Assembly (NCBI GenBank): GCA_046329575.1
Contig: JAXLUJ010000007.1
Location: forward strand, 186,001-250,000
Source: UBA1941 sp046329575
GTDB taxonomy: Bacteria > Bacteroidota > Bacteroidia > Chitinophagales > LD1
DNA: 64,000 nt
Direction: 5' to 3'
The notes beneath the pieces were generated by a model. That model worked only from the letters and a program-made list of their open reading frames with translations, made no database searches and was not told where the DNA came from. How positions within the stretch are numbered: position 1 is the first letter of the stretch; each line of letters opens with the position of its first letter. Shown in pieces: positions 25,822 through 33,987 of this stretch. Both the position numbers and the translations under genes were made by a program.

Positions 25822-26400
25822 TTATTTGGTCTTTGCCCGCTCTCTCAGCATGGCATTTTCATAAGCGGTATCACCGGGATGTTCCTTCATATCTTTATAC
25901 GCCTGAATGTATGCGGGATGATCGCGATATTTGATTTTCCACAAACTATATGGCGGCAGGTTGAGCAAACCCACAACGATGGAAGAGTAGATCACCAACC
26001 GCCAGAGAATTGGCTCATAAAAGCCATCGCGATGGGGAAGATAACGAACCAATGTTACTATACTTACTAGTAGTGTTGGAGGAAGTGCAGCAATACACAT
26101 CAACGAAGCTCCCGGCCACATTAATGTTTTAAAAATAATACCCACAACAAGAAGCGTCAGTACAAATCCTGTAACTACGGAACCCATGATACGTAATGCT
26201 TTTATTCCGGAATAGCTGCTTTTTTTGAACAGGTTCCGGAAACGGATATTGTTGAAAAGCGCGAAGCTAAAGTAGAGGTAAAAAAAGGCCAGTGAACCTG
26301 TGGCCAAAACCGATAAGGAAACGCCGCTTGGCAAGTTTGCCAGATTTAAGGCGATGCCCATAAGCGAGCCTGCGATAAGAGTCAATTCAACACGCTTCAT
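25822..26400 (-). CDS. Four-helix membrane protein with a GldL-like WPGA motif
   Basis: This 192-residue protein has four hydrophobic segments (about 5-25, 33-52, 68-92 and 95-115) and perhaps a fifth at about 130-150, then a polar tail ending RERAKTK. IIFKTLMWPGASLM in the third helix resembles the FK-x-x-H/W-PGA motif at the start of GldL, the inner-membrane T9SS motor component. It lacks the long cytoplasmic GldL tail, so it is not GldL itself. Such GldL-related membrane proteins occur in other Bacteroidota without assigned function. It lies just after a T9SS-exported protein gene on the same strand. Confidence 0.6.
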   Translation of the reverse strand: MKRVELTLIAGSLMGIALNLANLPSGVSLSVLATGSLAFFYLYFSFALFNNIRFRNLFKKSSYSGIKALRIMGSVVTGFVLTLLVVGIIFKTLMWPGASLMCIAALPPTLLVSIVTLVRYLPHRDGFYEPILWRLVIYSSIVVGLLNLPPYSLWKIKYRDHPAYIQAYKDMKEHPGDTAYENAMLRERAKTK

Positions 26401-26449
26401 GCCGTTTTTTTTAAAAGTAAAAACGTTTTACAACAGCACGCCTGAGTTT

Positions 26450-27577
26450 TCAACTAAACTTTCCTTTTAAAGCCAGAAAACGCGATTCGAAATGATTATA
26501 GCTCCATTTGCTGAGCAATAGGGTAAGTATAAAGCAACAGCCGCCGGCAATCAATCCGCCAGGGAGATTAGCCGTTGGCAAATGAAGCGTGCGGGCCGCA
26601 ACATCTACAATTAATAATGCAATAGGATGCAGCAAATAAATTCCATAGGTGTACTTGCCCCATTTATCGGCAAAAGAAAAGCGCTGAAGGTTGAATACCG
26701 ATTCCTGAGTAGTAATGGCTTGAGCGGCGATGATCAAACCAAATGACAGGGCAATAATTACACGCCCTACTGCCAACCCCAGCGGGAACGCAAAAATTTC
26801 GGCTCTCCAGATGTTTAACATCAATGCCAGGAGCAACAGCAAGAAATGCGTGCGGGTGGATGCTGTTTCGAAGAATTGTTTTATGGAAGGATATTCAATA
26901 ATTAATAAGGCGAGCAGGCCGCCAATGCCAAGGTCGGCCAACACCGAAAAAGTGTGGAAGAATAAAATGGTGTTATCGTAACGATGCCAAATGCGAAAGC
27001 CTACTGACCCTGCGATAACCGCGCTGATGGCAAACAACCAAAGGCGGCGCGGCAAAAAGGCAAACAACAGCGGCCAAAACAAATAGAACTGTTCTTCAAC
27101 GGCTACTGACCAAGTGGTGTTTTGCATCAAGGTGTCCTGCCCATGGAAGTACGTGATAGTCCTGATTACATCAAAGTTGCTCAGGAAGGTGAAGTAGTAC
27201 AACGGCCTTGGTATGAGTTCGTGATAAACGCCTAACAACTGCTTTAAAAAGGGATACACGCCAAATGCAAATAGCAGCACCGCAAAATAAAGAGGCCAAA
27301 TACGCAGCACCCGCCGCATATAAAACTTCGGTACGTTGATTGCACCGTTGCGTTGTTGTTCGGTAATCAGCAAGTACGTGATTAGAAAACCCGAAAGCAC
27401 AAAAAAAACGGAAACGCCTGTAGCGCCGCTGCTAAGTGTTTGCAGCACCCGAAGGGCAAAACTGTTTTGGCAGGGAAGGTATTGGTAAGCCGGGCTCACA
27501 TCGTGCTGTAAAAAAACCATCATTGCGGCTATAAACCGTATGGCATCCAGATTATGGAAGTAGCGTTGGTTGATCAT
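26450..27577 (-). CDS. Acyltransferase 3 family membrane protein
   Basis: This 375-residue protein has about ten transmembrane helices and the family start NLDAIRFIAAMMVFLQHD, with the conserved Arg and His. GATGVSVFFVLSGFLITYLL and SVAVEEQFYLFWPLLF are signature segments of OafA/YrhL-type enzymes. They transfer acyl groups, often acetyl, to carbohydrates at the membrane (O-antigen, exopolysaccharide, peptidoglycan). There is no fused SGNH domain. No glycosyltransferases are near, so the acceptor is unknown. Single gene with its own upstream region containing the GC-rich element copy C. Confidence 0.88.
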   Translation of the reverse strand: MINQRYFHNLDAIRFIAAMMVFLQHDVSPAYQYLPCQNSFALRVLQTLSSGATGVSVFFVLSGFLITYLLITEQQRNGAINVPKFYMRRVLRIWPLYFAVLLFAFGVYPFLKQLLGVYHELIPRPLYYFTFLSNFDVIRTITYFHGQDTLMQNTTWSVAVEEQFYLFWPLLFAFLPRRLWLFAISAVIAGSVGFRIWHRYDNTILFFHTFSVLADLGIGGLLALLIIEYPSIKQFFETASTRTHFLLLLLALMLNIWRAEIFAFPLGLAVGRVIIALSFGLIIAAQAITTQESVFNLQRFSFADKWGKYTYGIYLLHPIALLIVDVAARTLHLPTANLPGGLIAGGCCFILTLLLSKWSYNHFESRFLALKGKFS

Positions 27578-27714
27578 GTAAGAGCCAAGGCCGGCAAAAC
27601 CGAAGGCGCAACGATACTACAGCTTGCCGGTTGATCGCAAAATGACGCTCGTCATAAGTTGTAAATCCTTTGACCGGCATTTTAAAGCAAAGGATAGCGT
27701 TTAAGGCAAAGGCC

Positions 27715-27907
27715 GGGCATCCGCGAGGGATGCGGAAGGCGCTTGCGGAGCAAGCGGTGCGGAACGTAGTGGAGCACGGAAGCCGAAGGCGTACCCTGTA
27801 GCAGCCCGACCCCGAAAACGTTGGAATCTGAAATATAGAAACGGTTAGTTCAAAGGAAGAGCGCCATACCTAAACATAATAACGCGGTAAACGTTTTTCG
27901 GGGGCGC
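27715..27907 (-). repeat. GC-rich structured intergenic element, copy C
   Basis: This element fills most of the 367-base gap 27578-27944, which has no gene. Read on the minus strand it starts GCCGCGCCCCCGAAAAACGT, then after about 65 bases AACGTTTTCGGGGTCGGGCT. These two pieces are complementary over CCCCGAAAACGTT (27811-27823) and AACGTTTTTCGGGG (27890-27903), with one bulged T. It continues with CTTCGGCTTCCG, CTTGCTCCGCAAGCG and CATCCCTCGCGGATG, each a small hairpin, and ends GCCCGGCC. Start, TCGGGGTCG core and GCCCGGC end match copy A. Confidence 0.65.
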
Positions 27908-27944
27908 GGCATAAAAGAAAAGATCGGCTTGGTTAAATTATCGC

Positions 27945-28823
27945 TCAGTTCTTTTTGCCAAATTGAAACAGCACTTCTTTTTCGTGCTTCGACAAACTGT
28001 TGTAACCGGAACGCGAAATCTTGTCGAGGATATCGTCAACCTGGCGTTGCTCTTCTTCCGTTTTGGAAATCACTTTCGTTTTTTTGTCGCTCACATGCGA
28101 AACCCGCGGACCACTTTTACCAAATGAAATCATGGCGCCGGCCTTTTCAATAGGCTTAAAAATATTGCGGCCGCTTCGCAATTGCTGTACCACCAGCCAA
28201 CCGGCCAGCGCGCCGCCGCAATGGGCCAGATAGCCGCCGGCATTACCATTCGAGATACTGATGATATCGAGCAACAACAACACGCCCACTACATACTTTA
28301 TAGGTACGGTGAAAATGCCCAAGATGTGAATTTCGTGATCGGGGTTTAAGGCCGCAGCGGCAAACATTACAGCCATTACGCCGGCACTGGCGCCTATGAG
28401 CGTACTGCCTGCCACGGCTACATGAAAAACCGGCAACACATTGTAAGAAATTACGAAAACGGCCGCGCCCACCACACCACCAAGCAAATAGACTAATGCC
28501 AGTTTATTGCTGTTCATGTATAACTGGTAGATTTGCCCGAACCAATAGAGGAACAATAAATTGCCCAGCAAGTGCATCACCGATTGGTGATAGAACATAT
28601 ACGTGAACACCGTCCACGGCCTACCCAAAACCAAATGCCGGTTGGCTGGAAGGCGCATCTGTTCTTCCAGAATATTCCAAAATTCGGGATGCATGCTTAG
28701 CAGCAGTACCACATGAGTAAGGCCGAAAACGGCAAACACTAACGCATTTGCGCCGATAAGCCATACTAAAGTATCGCCTTGTTTTAGCGTGCGCTTCAGA
28801 TCGTTGAAAATCGATTCAAACAT
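27945..28823 (-). CDS. Rhomboid intramembrane serine protease with cytosolic tail
   Basis: This 292-residue protein has six transmembrane helices. The catalytic Ser146 lies in IGASAGVMAV and His201 in YLAHCGGALAG, and the HxxxN-like segment MHLLGNLLFLYWFG is present, so it should be active. Residues about 215-292 form a hydrophilic tail with KTKVISKTEEEQRQVDDIL and SGYNSLSKHEKEVLFQFGKK, typical of Bacteroidota rhomboids. Its ATG shares one base with the TGA of the preceding rhomboid gene. The substrates are unknown. Confidence 0.9.
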   Translation of the reverse strand: MFESIFNDLKRTLKQGDTLVWLIGANALVFAVFGLTHVVLLLSMHPEFWNILEEQMRLPANRHLVLGRPWTVFTYMFYHQSVMHLLGNLLFLYWFGQIYQLYMNSNKLALVYLLGGVVGAAVFVISYNVLPVFHVAVAGSTLIGASAGVMAVMFAAAALNPDHEIHILGIFTVPIKYVVGVLLLLDIISISNGNAGGYLAHCGGALAGWLVVQQLRSGRNIFKPIEKAGAMISFGKSGPRVSHVSDKKTKVISKTEEEQRQVDDILDKISRSGYNSLSKHEKEVLFQFGKKN

Positions 28824-29524
28824 CAGTAGAAATCATAACGGTTCCGGCTCCAGATCCTCACCAGCGCCCAACCCATTAGTGCACCGCTGAGGTGCGCCAG
28901 GTGCGCCACGTTGTCGCCCGGAGTTGTACTGAACTGCAATTTCAGTTCCCAAAATATCAGGAAGATGGCCAGATATTTCAGCTTCAGCGGAAAAACGCCA
29001 TAAATCAGCATTTCGGTTTCGCCGAAAAGCAAGGCCGCTGCGGTAAGCATGGCAAACACTGCTCCGGATGCGCCTAAACAATGGCTTTGCAAGGCTTCTA
29101 CTACTTCTGCAGGACCGGTCATGTTGTGCAACACCGGCCAAAACGTTCCTGAAATGGAGTAAATGTGAATGCCTTGTGCAAACAAGTACAACACCGAAGC
29201 GCCGAGGCCGGTAACAAAAAAGAAGAACAGTAAACGTTGGCCGCCCCACACCCGTTCCAGCATACTGCCGAACATGTAGAGGTTGAACATATTGAAGAAC
29301 AGGTGAAAAAAATCGGCATGTGTGAGTAGCGAAGACAGGAACTGGTGCGGCATAAAAAAGGGAGAGGCCGGATAATACAGCGAGAACGCATCCTGAAGTG
29401 GCAAGCCCTTGATTTGAAGCGGAAAAAGATTCGTGATTCCGAACACTACCACATTCAGCATAATAAGGTTGAAAACCGCACTACGGCTATCGATTCGGGG
29501 AAAACGAAAGTTGGAATAGTTCAT
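28823..29524 (-). CDS. Rhomboid intramembrane serine protease, compact form
   Basis: This 233-residue protein has six transmembrane segments. Catalytic Ser153 lies in GASGAVFAML and His211 in AHLAHLSGALMG; HLFFNMFNLYMFG provides the second-helix His/Asn motif. It is the upstream member of a tandem rhomboid pair, overlaps the second gene by one base and starts two bases after the small exported-protein gene. The pair are clear paralogues at motif level but differ in length and tail, so they probably act on different substrates or pair up. Confidence 0.9.
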   Translation of the reverse strand: MNYSNFRFPRIDSRSAVFNLIMLNVVVFGITNLFPLQIKGLPLQDAFSLYYPASPFFMPHQFLSSLLTHADFFHLFFNMFNLYMFGSMLERVWGGQRLLFFFFVTGLGASVLYLFAQGIHIYSISGTFWPVLHNMTGPAEVVEALQSHCLGASGAVFAMLTAAALLFGETEMLIYGVFPLKLKYLAIFLIFWELKLQFSTTPGDNVAHLAHLSGALMGWALVRIWSRNRYDFY

Positions 29525-29526
29525 AC

Positions 29527-29931
29527 TTATTGTTTCGCCTGTTTTTTGAGAAATCCGGCGCCCTGGGCAGTAAGGCGGTTTACAAACTGTTGCTTACCCA
29601 TGTGGAACAACAAGTATCCTGATGAATCGCTGGTGATGTATAACTGGCCGGTCAGAAACTCGCGGCCGTTGCGCTGCCACATCAGGAAGCCCACCTGAGG
29701 CGCCTTTGATAAAGGGGCAGGATGCCAATCGACAAACGACGAGAACATCACCACATTACGGCCTTCCAGCGACATGCTGGTGCCGGCGCTGAACACCACA
29801 TCAATTTGAGTACATGAATCGCGCAGTATATTATATACCGGAAGCGGCAGCGGTTGCGGTGCCGAAGGCGAGTTTTGGCGGGCGGCAATTGCCAGCGCGC
29901 CAACAATAAAAACGATCAGCCATTTACGCAT
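29527..29931 (-). CDS. Small exported or anchored protein, function unknown
   Basis: This 134-residue protein has an N-terminal hydrophobic stretch (WLIVFIVGALAIAA), a Pro-rich linker and a compact domain containing QIDVVFSAGTSMSLEGRNV and GRFLTG-like beta wording (actual GREFLTGQLYITSDSSGYLL). I do not recognise a family. It lies two bases upstream of two rhomboid genes, whose products cut single-pass membrane proteins; a functional link is possible but unproven. The smpB stop is 36 bases before its start. Confidence 0.55.
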   Translation of the reverse strand: MRKWLIVFIVGALAIAARQNSPSAPQPLPLPVYNILRDSCTQIDVVFSAGTSMSLEGRNVVMFSSFVDWHPAPLSKAPQVGFLMWQRNGREFLTGQLYITSDSSGYLLFHMGKQQFVNRLTAQGAGFLKKQAKQ

Positions 29932-29967
29932 GTGACAAATAAAATGTAAAAAGAAAAATTTTCAGCA

Positions 29968-30432
29968 TCAGCGATACCGCTTCATCACGCGGTCCAGCTC
30001 CCTTTTGTTGTCTTTTTGCTTAATTGATTCGCGTTTATCGAATGCCTTTTTCCCTCTGGCGAGCGCTACTTCCAGCTTGGCGTAGCCGCGTTCATTTTGG
30101 AACAACCGTACCGGAACCACGGCCATGCCTTTTTCACGCATTTTAGCATCTATACGGCCCAGTTCGCGCTTTGTGAGCAATAATTTCCGCAAACGCATCA
30201 CTTCGTGATTCATCAAATTGCCGTGGCTGTATTCGGCAATATGCATGTTCTTTATGAACAATTCGCCGTCGCGCATAAAGCAGAACGCCTCATTCAGCGA
30301 TCCTGCACCTTCGCGCAGGGCTTTAATTTCAGTGCCTTTCAGCACAATGCCTGCGGCATAGGTTTCCATTAGTTCATAATGGAAAGAAGCCCGCCGGTTA
30401 TGGATTTCCAGTTTTTTTTGCGTACCCGCCAT
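29968..30432 (-). CDS. smpB: SsrA-binding protein SmpB
   Basis: This 154-residue RNA-binding protein carries tmRNA to stalled ribosomes in trans-translation. The family core is complete: IHNRRASFHYELMETYAAGI, LKGTEIKALREG, AEYSHGNLMNHE, and the basic tail KGKKAFDKRESIKQKD-like segment ending RVMKRYR, which folds in the decoding site. The ATG shares one base with the TAA of the upstream efflux adaptor gene, an unusual neighbour. The tmRNA gene itself is not visible in this window. Confidence 0.95.
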   Translation of the reverse strand: MAGTQKKLEIHNRRASFHYELMETYAAGIVLKGTEIKALREGAGSLNEAFCFMRDGELFIKNMHIAEYSHGNLMNHEVMRLRKLLLTKRELGRIDAKMREKGMAVVPVRLFQNERGYAKLEVALARGKKAFDKRESIKQKDNKRELDRVMKRYR

Positions 30433-31796
30433 TACTCTTTCTTCGCCTCCGCTTTGAACAGTTCCTTTTCAGAAACTACTTCCACCACATCTTCCGGTTT
30501 CAGTGATTTTGAAATGAGTTTGAATGGTGCCTTAATCACATTCATACCTTCAGTAACGCCCGAAGTTACTTCGATGTAAGTTGCATCTTGTATACCCGTT
30601 TTAACCGGTATCGCTTTCACCACATTGTGATCCACAACGAACACAATTTCTTTCATGTCTTTTTTGCCGGAATCTTCATCGGGATCTTTCTTCTTTTTAT
30701 CGGCAACCGCGCCTTCGGGTTTCAGATCTTTTTCTTCGCGCGTGGTTACCGATTGGATGGGCACGGTTAACACATTTTCTTTAGCCCGGGTTTTGATATC
30801 CACCGTTGCTGACATGCCCGGCCGGAAAGGATACGCATGGCCATGTTCCGGATCAACCAGTTCGGCATACGAATCGCGAACCAGTTTCACTTTCACGGTA
30901 AAGTTGGTGGCTTGCGAAGTGCTTACGATAGCTGTTGCCGTGGTGGAAGAATACGCGATTTCAGAAACAATGCCTTTGAACTTTTTATCGAGATAGGCAT
31001 CCACTTCCACTTCGGCCGTATCGCCAATCTTCACCCGAAGCACATCGTTTTCATTCACATCTACCTGTGCCTGCATGTGCTGTAAATCAGCAATGCGAAT
31101 CAATTCGGTTCCGGCCATTTGCGCCGTTCCCACTACACGCTCGCCTAATTTTACGTTCAGTAACGAAATGATTCCGCTTTCCGGAGCGTAGATGCGCGTC
31201 TTCTTTAAATTATCAGAAGCCTGTTTCAGTTGTGCTTCGCTGCTGTTGATGGTAAATGAAGCCGCATTCAGTTGTTCACGTGCGGTGGCCAGAGCCGTTT
31301 CTGCATTTTTCAAGGCATTGGTTGCCTGATCGAATTCGGCATCAGATATGATTTTTTCATCGTGCAATTGTTTGTTTCGGTTGAAGGTGATCGTAGCCTG
31401 ATCGAAAAGCGCTTTGGCATTTTTGTAACTTGCCTCGCTGCCGCTGCGGTTGGCGCGCACCTGCGAAACCCCTGCCTGCGATTGCGCTACAACCGATTCG
31501 TAAATCACAGGATTGATTACCAGTAGCAGATCGCCTTTTTTCACGCTGTCGCCTTCCTTCACGCGCAGCTCAATGATTTCCCCTGAAACTTCCGATGAAA
31601 TTTTTACTTCAGTTTCAGGATACAGTTTGCCGCTGGCGGTTACCGTTTCCACTACCGAACGCCGCGCAGCGGCTTCAATAGCTACCTGTTTTACATTTCC
31701 TTTTCCCCACCAACCGGCTTTTTTGCCGATGATGCCGATGACCATAATGCCGAGAACGATACCGGCAATGATGTAAAGTGTTTTATTGCTTTTCAT
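30432..31796 (-). CDS. Periplasmic adaptor (membrane fusion) subunit of an efflux pump
   Basis: This 454-residue HlyD/MacA-type adaptor has one N-terminal membrane anchor (TLYIIAGIVLGIMVIGIIG), a lipoyl-like half (GEIIELRVKEGDSVKKGDLL), a long alpha-hairpin coiled coil at about residues 95-200, the second lipoyl half (IYAPESGIISLLNVKLGERV) and a beta-barrel domain. An Asp/Lys-rich insertion (VADKKKKDPDEDSGKKD) lies in the membrane-proximal domain. It is four bases downstream of a TolC gene and together they span periplasm and outer membrane. The inner-membrane partner, usually a MacB-type ABC permease, is not present here. Confidence 0.88.
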   Translation of the reverse strand: MKSNKTLYIIAGIVLGIMVIGIIGKKAGWWGKGNVKQVAIEAAARRSVVETVTASGKLYPETEVKISSEVSGEIIELRVKEGDSVKKGDLLLVINPVIYESVVAQSQAGVSQVRANRSGSEASYKNAKALFDQATITFNRNKQLHDEKIISDAEFDQATNALKNAETALATAREQLNAASFTINSSEAQLKQASDNLKKTRIYAPESGIISLLNVKLGERVVGTAQMAGTELIRIADLQHMQAQVDVNENDVLRVKIGDTAEVEVDAYLDKKFKGIVSEIAYSSTTATAIVSTSQATNFTVKVKLVRDSYAELVDPEHGHAYPFRPGMSATVDIKTRAKENVLTVPIQSVTTREEKDLKPEGAVADKKKKDPDEDSGKKDMKEIVFVVDHNVVKAIPVKTGIQDATYIEVTSGVTEGMNVIKAPFKLISKSLKPEDVVEVVSEKELFKAEAKKE

Positions 31797-31800
31797 AACG

Positions 31801-33234
31801 TTACTTCAGTTCAATTGGTTTGCCCATGTAAAAATCAAGCACCTTCATTTGCAGGACGTAAGTGTATTTTGCTTGTACCAGTTGCGATTGCGCGCGCAAC
31901 ATATTGTTTTTGGCTTGTTGCACTTCAAAGGTATTGGCTAAACCTACGGCATAGCGCTTGTCGTAGGCATCAAAACTCTTTTTTGCAGCATCTGCGCTTT
32001 TGAGGTTGGCCGCATAGTTTTGTGCCGAAGCGCGGGCGTTGGTGTAGGCCTGTTCAATATCCTGCTGCAGCCGGTTTTTTGAACTGGCTAAGTCGAGCTC
32101 CCGCAATTGGTAATTCAATTTGCTATTAGCCAGAGCAGTCATTTTTTGCCAACCGCTGAAGATGGGAACGTTTACACTCAGGCTTACCACTTTGGTAAAG
32201 TTGTTCTTCAATTGGTCTTGAAATGTAATGGGAGTGGTACCGGTGTAGCCAACGCTGCGGGTGTAACCTACCACGGTGCTGTTATCGGGGAAGGCGCTTC
32301 CGTAAACCGGCACATCGCTAACATAAAAACCCGAAGGCTGAGTTGATTTATTAAAATAGTTAGAACGCAGCGATGCTGAAGCGGAAAGGGTGGGACTGAA
32401 ACTGCCTTTGGCCATACGAATGCTGTACATGGCCGAGCGCACCCGCGCCTCAGATGCACGAATGGAAGGCTGGTTCATTACCGCATATTCATAAATGGCG
32501 TGAGGCGAAAGCCGCGCAATATCGGCCAGTTTATCGGCGCTCACCTCCGGCTGCCTGATGTCGAACAATTGTTTATCGGGCAATTGCAATGCAATTTTGA
32601 GCGTAAGCAATGCCAGCTCCACATTGTTTCGCGCGGTTACTACCGAGGAAAGATCGCGCATTTGCTGCGCTTCGAATTCATACATGCTTGCTTCGGCCAG
32701 GGTGCCTGCTTTCAATTGACTTTGCGCCCGTTGTAATTGCGCATTCGAAATTTGCAGTTGCTCTTCGGCAATGCCCAGCAATTCGCGATTCACAATTATT
32801 TGAAGAAAATAATTGGTGATAGAAAGCGCTACGCTATTGATCGTATTCAGATAGTCTTGTTCGGCAGCATTAAAATCCTGTTTGCTTTTGCCAATATTAT
32901 TGAGCTGTTGCAGACCGGTAAACAGCGGCACGCTTCCGCTAAGGCCCATAGAACTTGACTGGGAGTTCGATTGTACATAAGTGTAACGCGTAGGGTCGAT
33001 AGAGTTGCCAAAGTTGAAGTTATAGCTCCCATCGGCGCTAATTGTAGGAAGCAATTTGATTTTGCTTTGAAGCAGGTAGTTTTTGTTGATAGCCGCATTG
33101 ATTTGCGCCTGTTTAATTTGGATATTGTTTTCGGCAGCATAGCGCAGGCATTGTTCCAGCGTCCAGGCTGAATCGGTTTGCGCTGAAGCGGAAAGACCAA
33201 CTGCGATCAAGAGAAATAGATAGAACCGTTTCAC
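31801..33234 (-). CDS. TolC family outer-membrane efflux protein
   Basis: This 477-residue protein starts with a GTG at 33234 that gives a proper signal peptide (KRFYLFLLIAVGLSASA) cut before QTDSAW. It has the duplicated OEP domain: WTLEQCLRYAAENNIQIKQA, then long alpha-helical segments, and the second half ending QAKNNMLRAQSQLVQAKYTYVLQMKVLDFYMG. It forms the outer-membrane channel for the adaptor encoded next. The six genes from here to 27945 run leftward with little space and may share a transcript. Confidence 0.9.
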   Translation of the reverse strand: MKRFYLFLLIAVGLSASAQTDSAWTLEQCLRYAAENNIQIKQAQINAAINKNYLLQSKIKLLPTISADGSYNFNFGNSIDPTRYTYVQSNSQSSSMGLSGSVPLFTGLQQLNNIGKSKQDFNAAEQDYLNTINSVALSITNYFLQIIVNRELLGIAEEQLQISNAQLQRAQSQLKAGTLAEASMYEFEAQQMRDLSSVVTARNNVELALLTLKIALQLPDKQLFDIRQPEVSADKLADIARLSPHAIYEYAVMNQPSIRASEARVRSAMYSIRMAKGSFSPTLSASASLRSNYFNKSTQPSGFYVSDVPVYGSAFPDNSTVVGYTRSVGYTGTTPITFQDQLKNNFTKVVSLSVNVPIFSGWQKMTALANSKLNYQLRELDLASSKNRLQQDIEQAYTNARASAQNYAANLKSADAAKKSFDAYDKRYAVGLANTFEVQQAKNNMLRAQSQLVQAKYTYVLQMKVLDFYMGKPIELK

Positions 33235-33497
33235 GGAAGATTTTGAGCGGCAAATGTAGCAAGACGGCGGCAGAACACAAGGATGCTTAAACCGGTGTAA
33301 TTTAAAACCTGTAAACCACTGTTTTTTTTAATTAATAATAGGCGTGGGCATATCGTAACTAATTGGTTTATTGCAGAAAAGATAAGAATCGGCGAACACT
33401 TAAAAAAGGCCGGTGAACTTTTTTTTCTTGCTATAATTCTAATACCACAGCGGCATAAAATGGTTTGTTACCGGCGGTGGATATGCAACAATTACAC

Positions 33498-33528
33498 TTG
33501 CCCACCTCTTCTTTTATTATTATTTCTG
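33498..33528 (+). promoter_or_regulatory. Candidate promoter of the metal-efflux operon
   Basis: The gap 33235-33532 separates the divergent TolC and efflux genes and has no other feature except A/T tracts (a short AAAAAAG / CTTTTTT pair near 33404-33426). TTG at 33498-33500 and TATTTCTG at 33521-33528, with a 20-base spacer, resemble the Bacteroidota -33/-7 boxes. The GTG start follows at 33533, so the transcript would be leaderless or nearly so. Confidence 0.4.
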
Positions 33529-33532
33529 CAGT

Positions 33533-33916
33533 GTGAAAAAAGTAGTGGTAGCAACACTTTTGTTTGTTTTTCTATCGGCCGATACGTCGTTCGGGCAATT
33601 GCTACGGCTTCCGGCTCTGCTGCATCACTATCGCGAACACTCCCAAAGCGATCACCTTACTTTTTTGGAATTTCTACAGCTACATTATTCCACAAATAAT
33701 AACCATCCTTCTGATCCGCATCATGATCACGAAAAGCTGCCTTTCAAAAATTTTGATTGTCAGTTGTTCCAAATAGCAACTATTATCCCTCATCAGTCGC
33801 CGGCGGAGGTTAGTCTTCTGCCCGAAATTTCTTCCGAAAAAATTTACGGCTACCAAAAGCGCCATCATTCCAAATCTGCTCAGCAAAGCATTTGGCAACC
33901 GCCTAAGCATAGTTAA
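33533..33916 (+). CDS. Small His-rich exported protein of the metal-efflux operon
   Basis: This 127-residue protein starts with GTG and has a signal peptide (VVVATLLFVFLSADTSFG) cut before QLLRLP. The mature chain is rich in His (HHYREHSQSDH, HPSDPHHDHEK, KRHHSKS) and has the wording LTFLEFLQLHY. From memory, small proteins with this layout precede CzcA/CusA genes in many Bacteroidota; I cannot name a formal family. It could bind metal in the periplasm and deliver or sense it (inference). The pump gene follows after 71 bases on the same strand. Confidence 0.65.
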   Translation: MKKVVVATLLFVFLSADTSFGQLLRLPALLHHYREHSQSDHLTFLEFLQLHYSTNNNHPSDPHHDHEKLPFKNFDCQLFQIATIIPHQSPAEVSLLPEISSEKIYGYQKRHHSKSAQQSIWQPPKHS

Positions 33917-33987
33917 TCCGATTCTTTTTTGTGGCTGCAGGTACTTCCTGGCGGCCTTTGGTGTGCATTCCGGATTAATTATATTTT

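Noticed and set aside
33404..33426. AAAAAAG / CTTTTTT pair as a terminator in the TolC-efflux gap
   Set aside because: The stem is short and A/T only, and the position upstream of both divergent genes makes a terminator unlikely.
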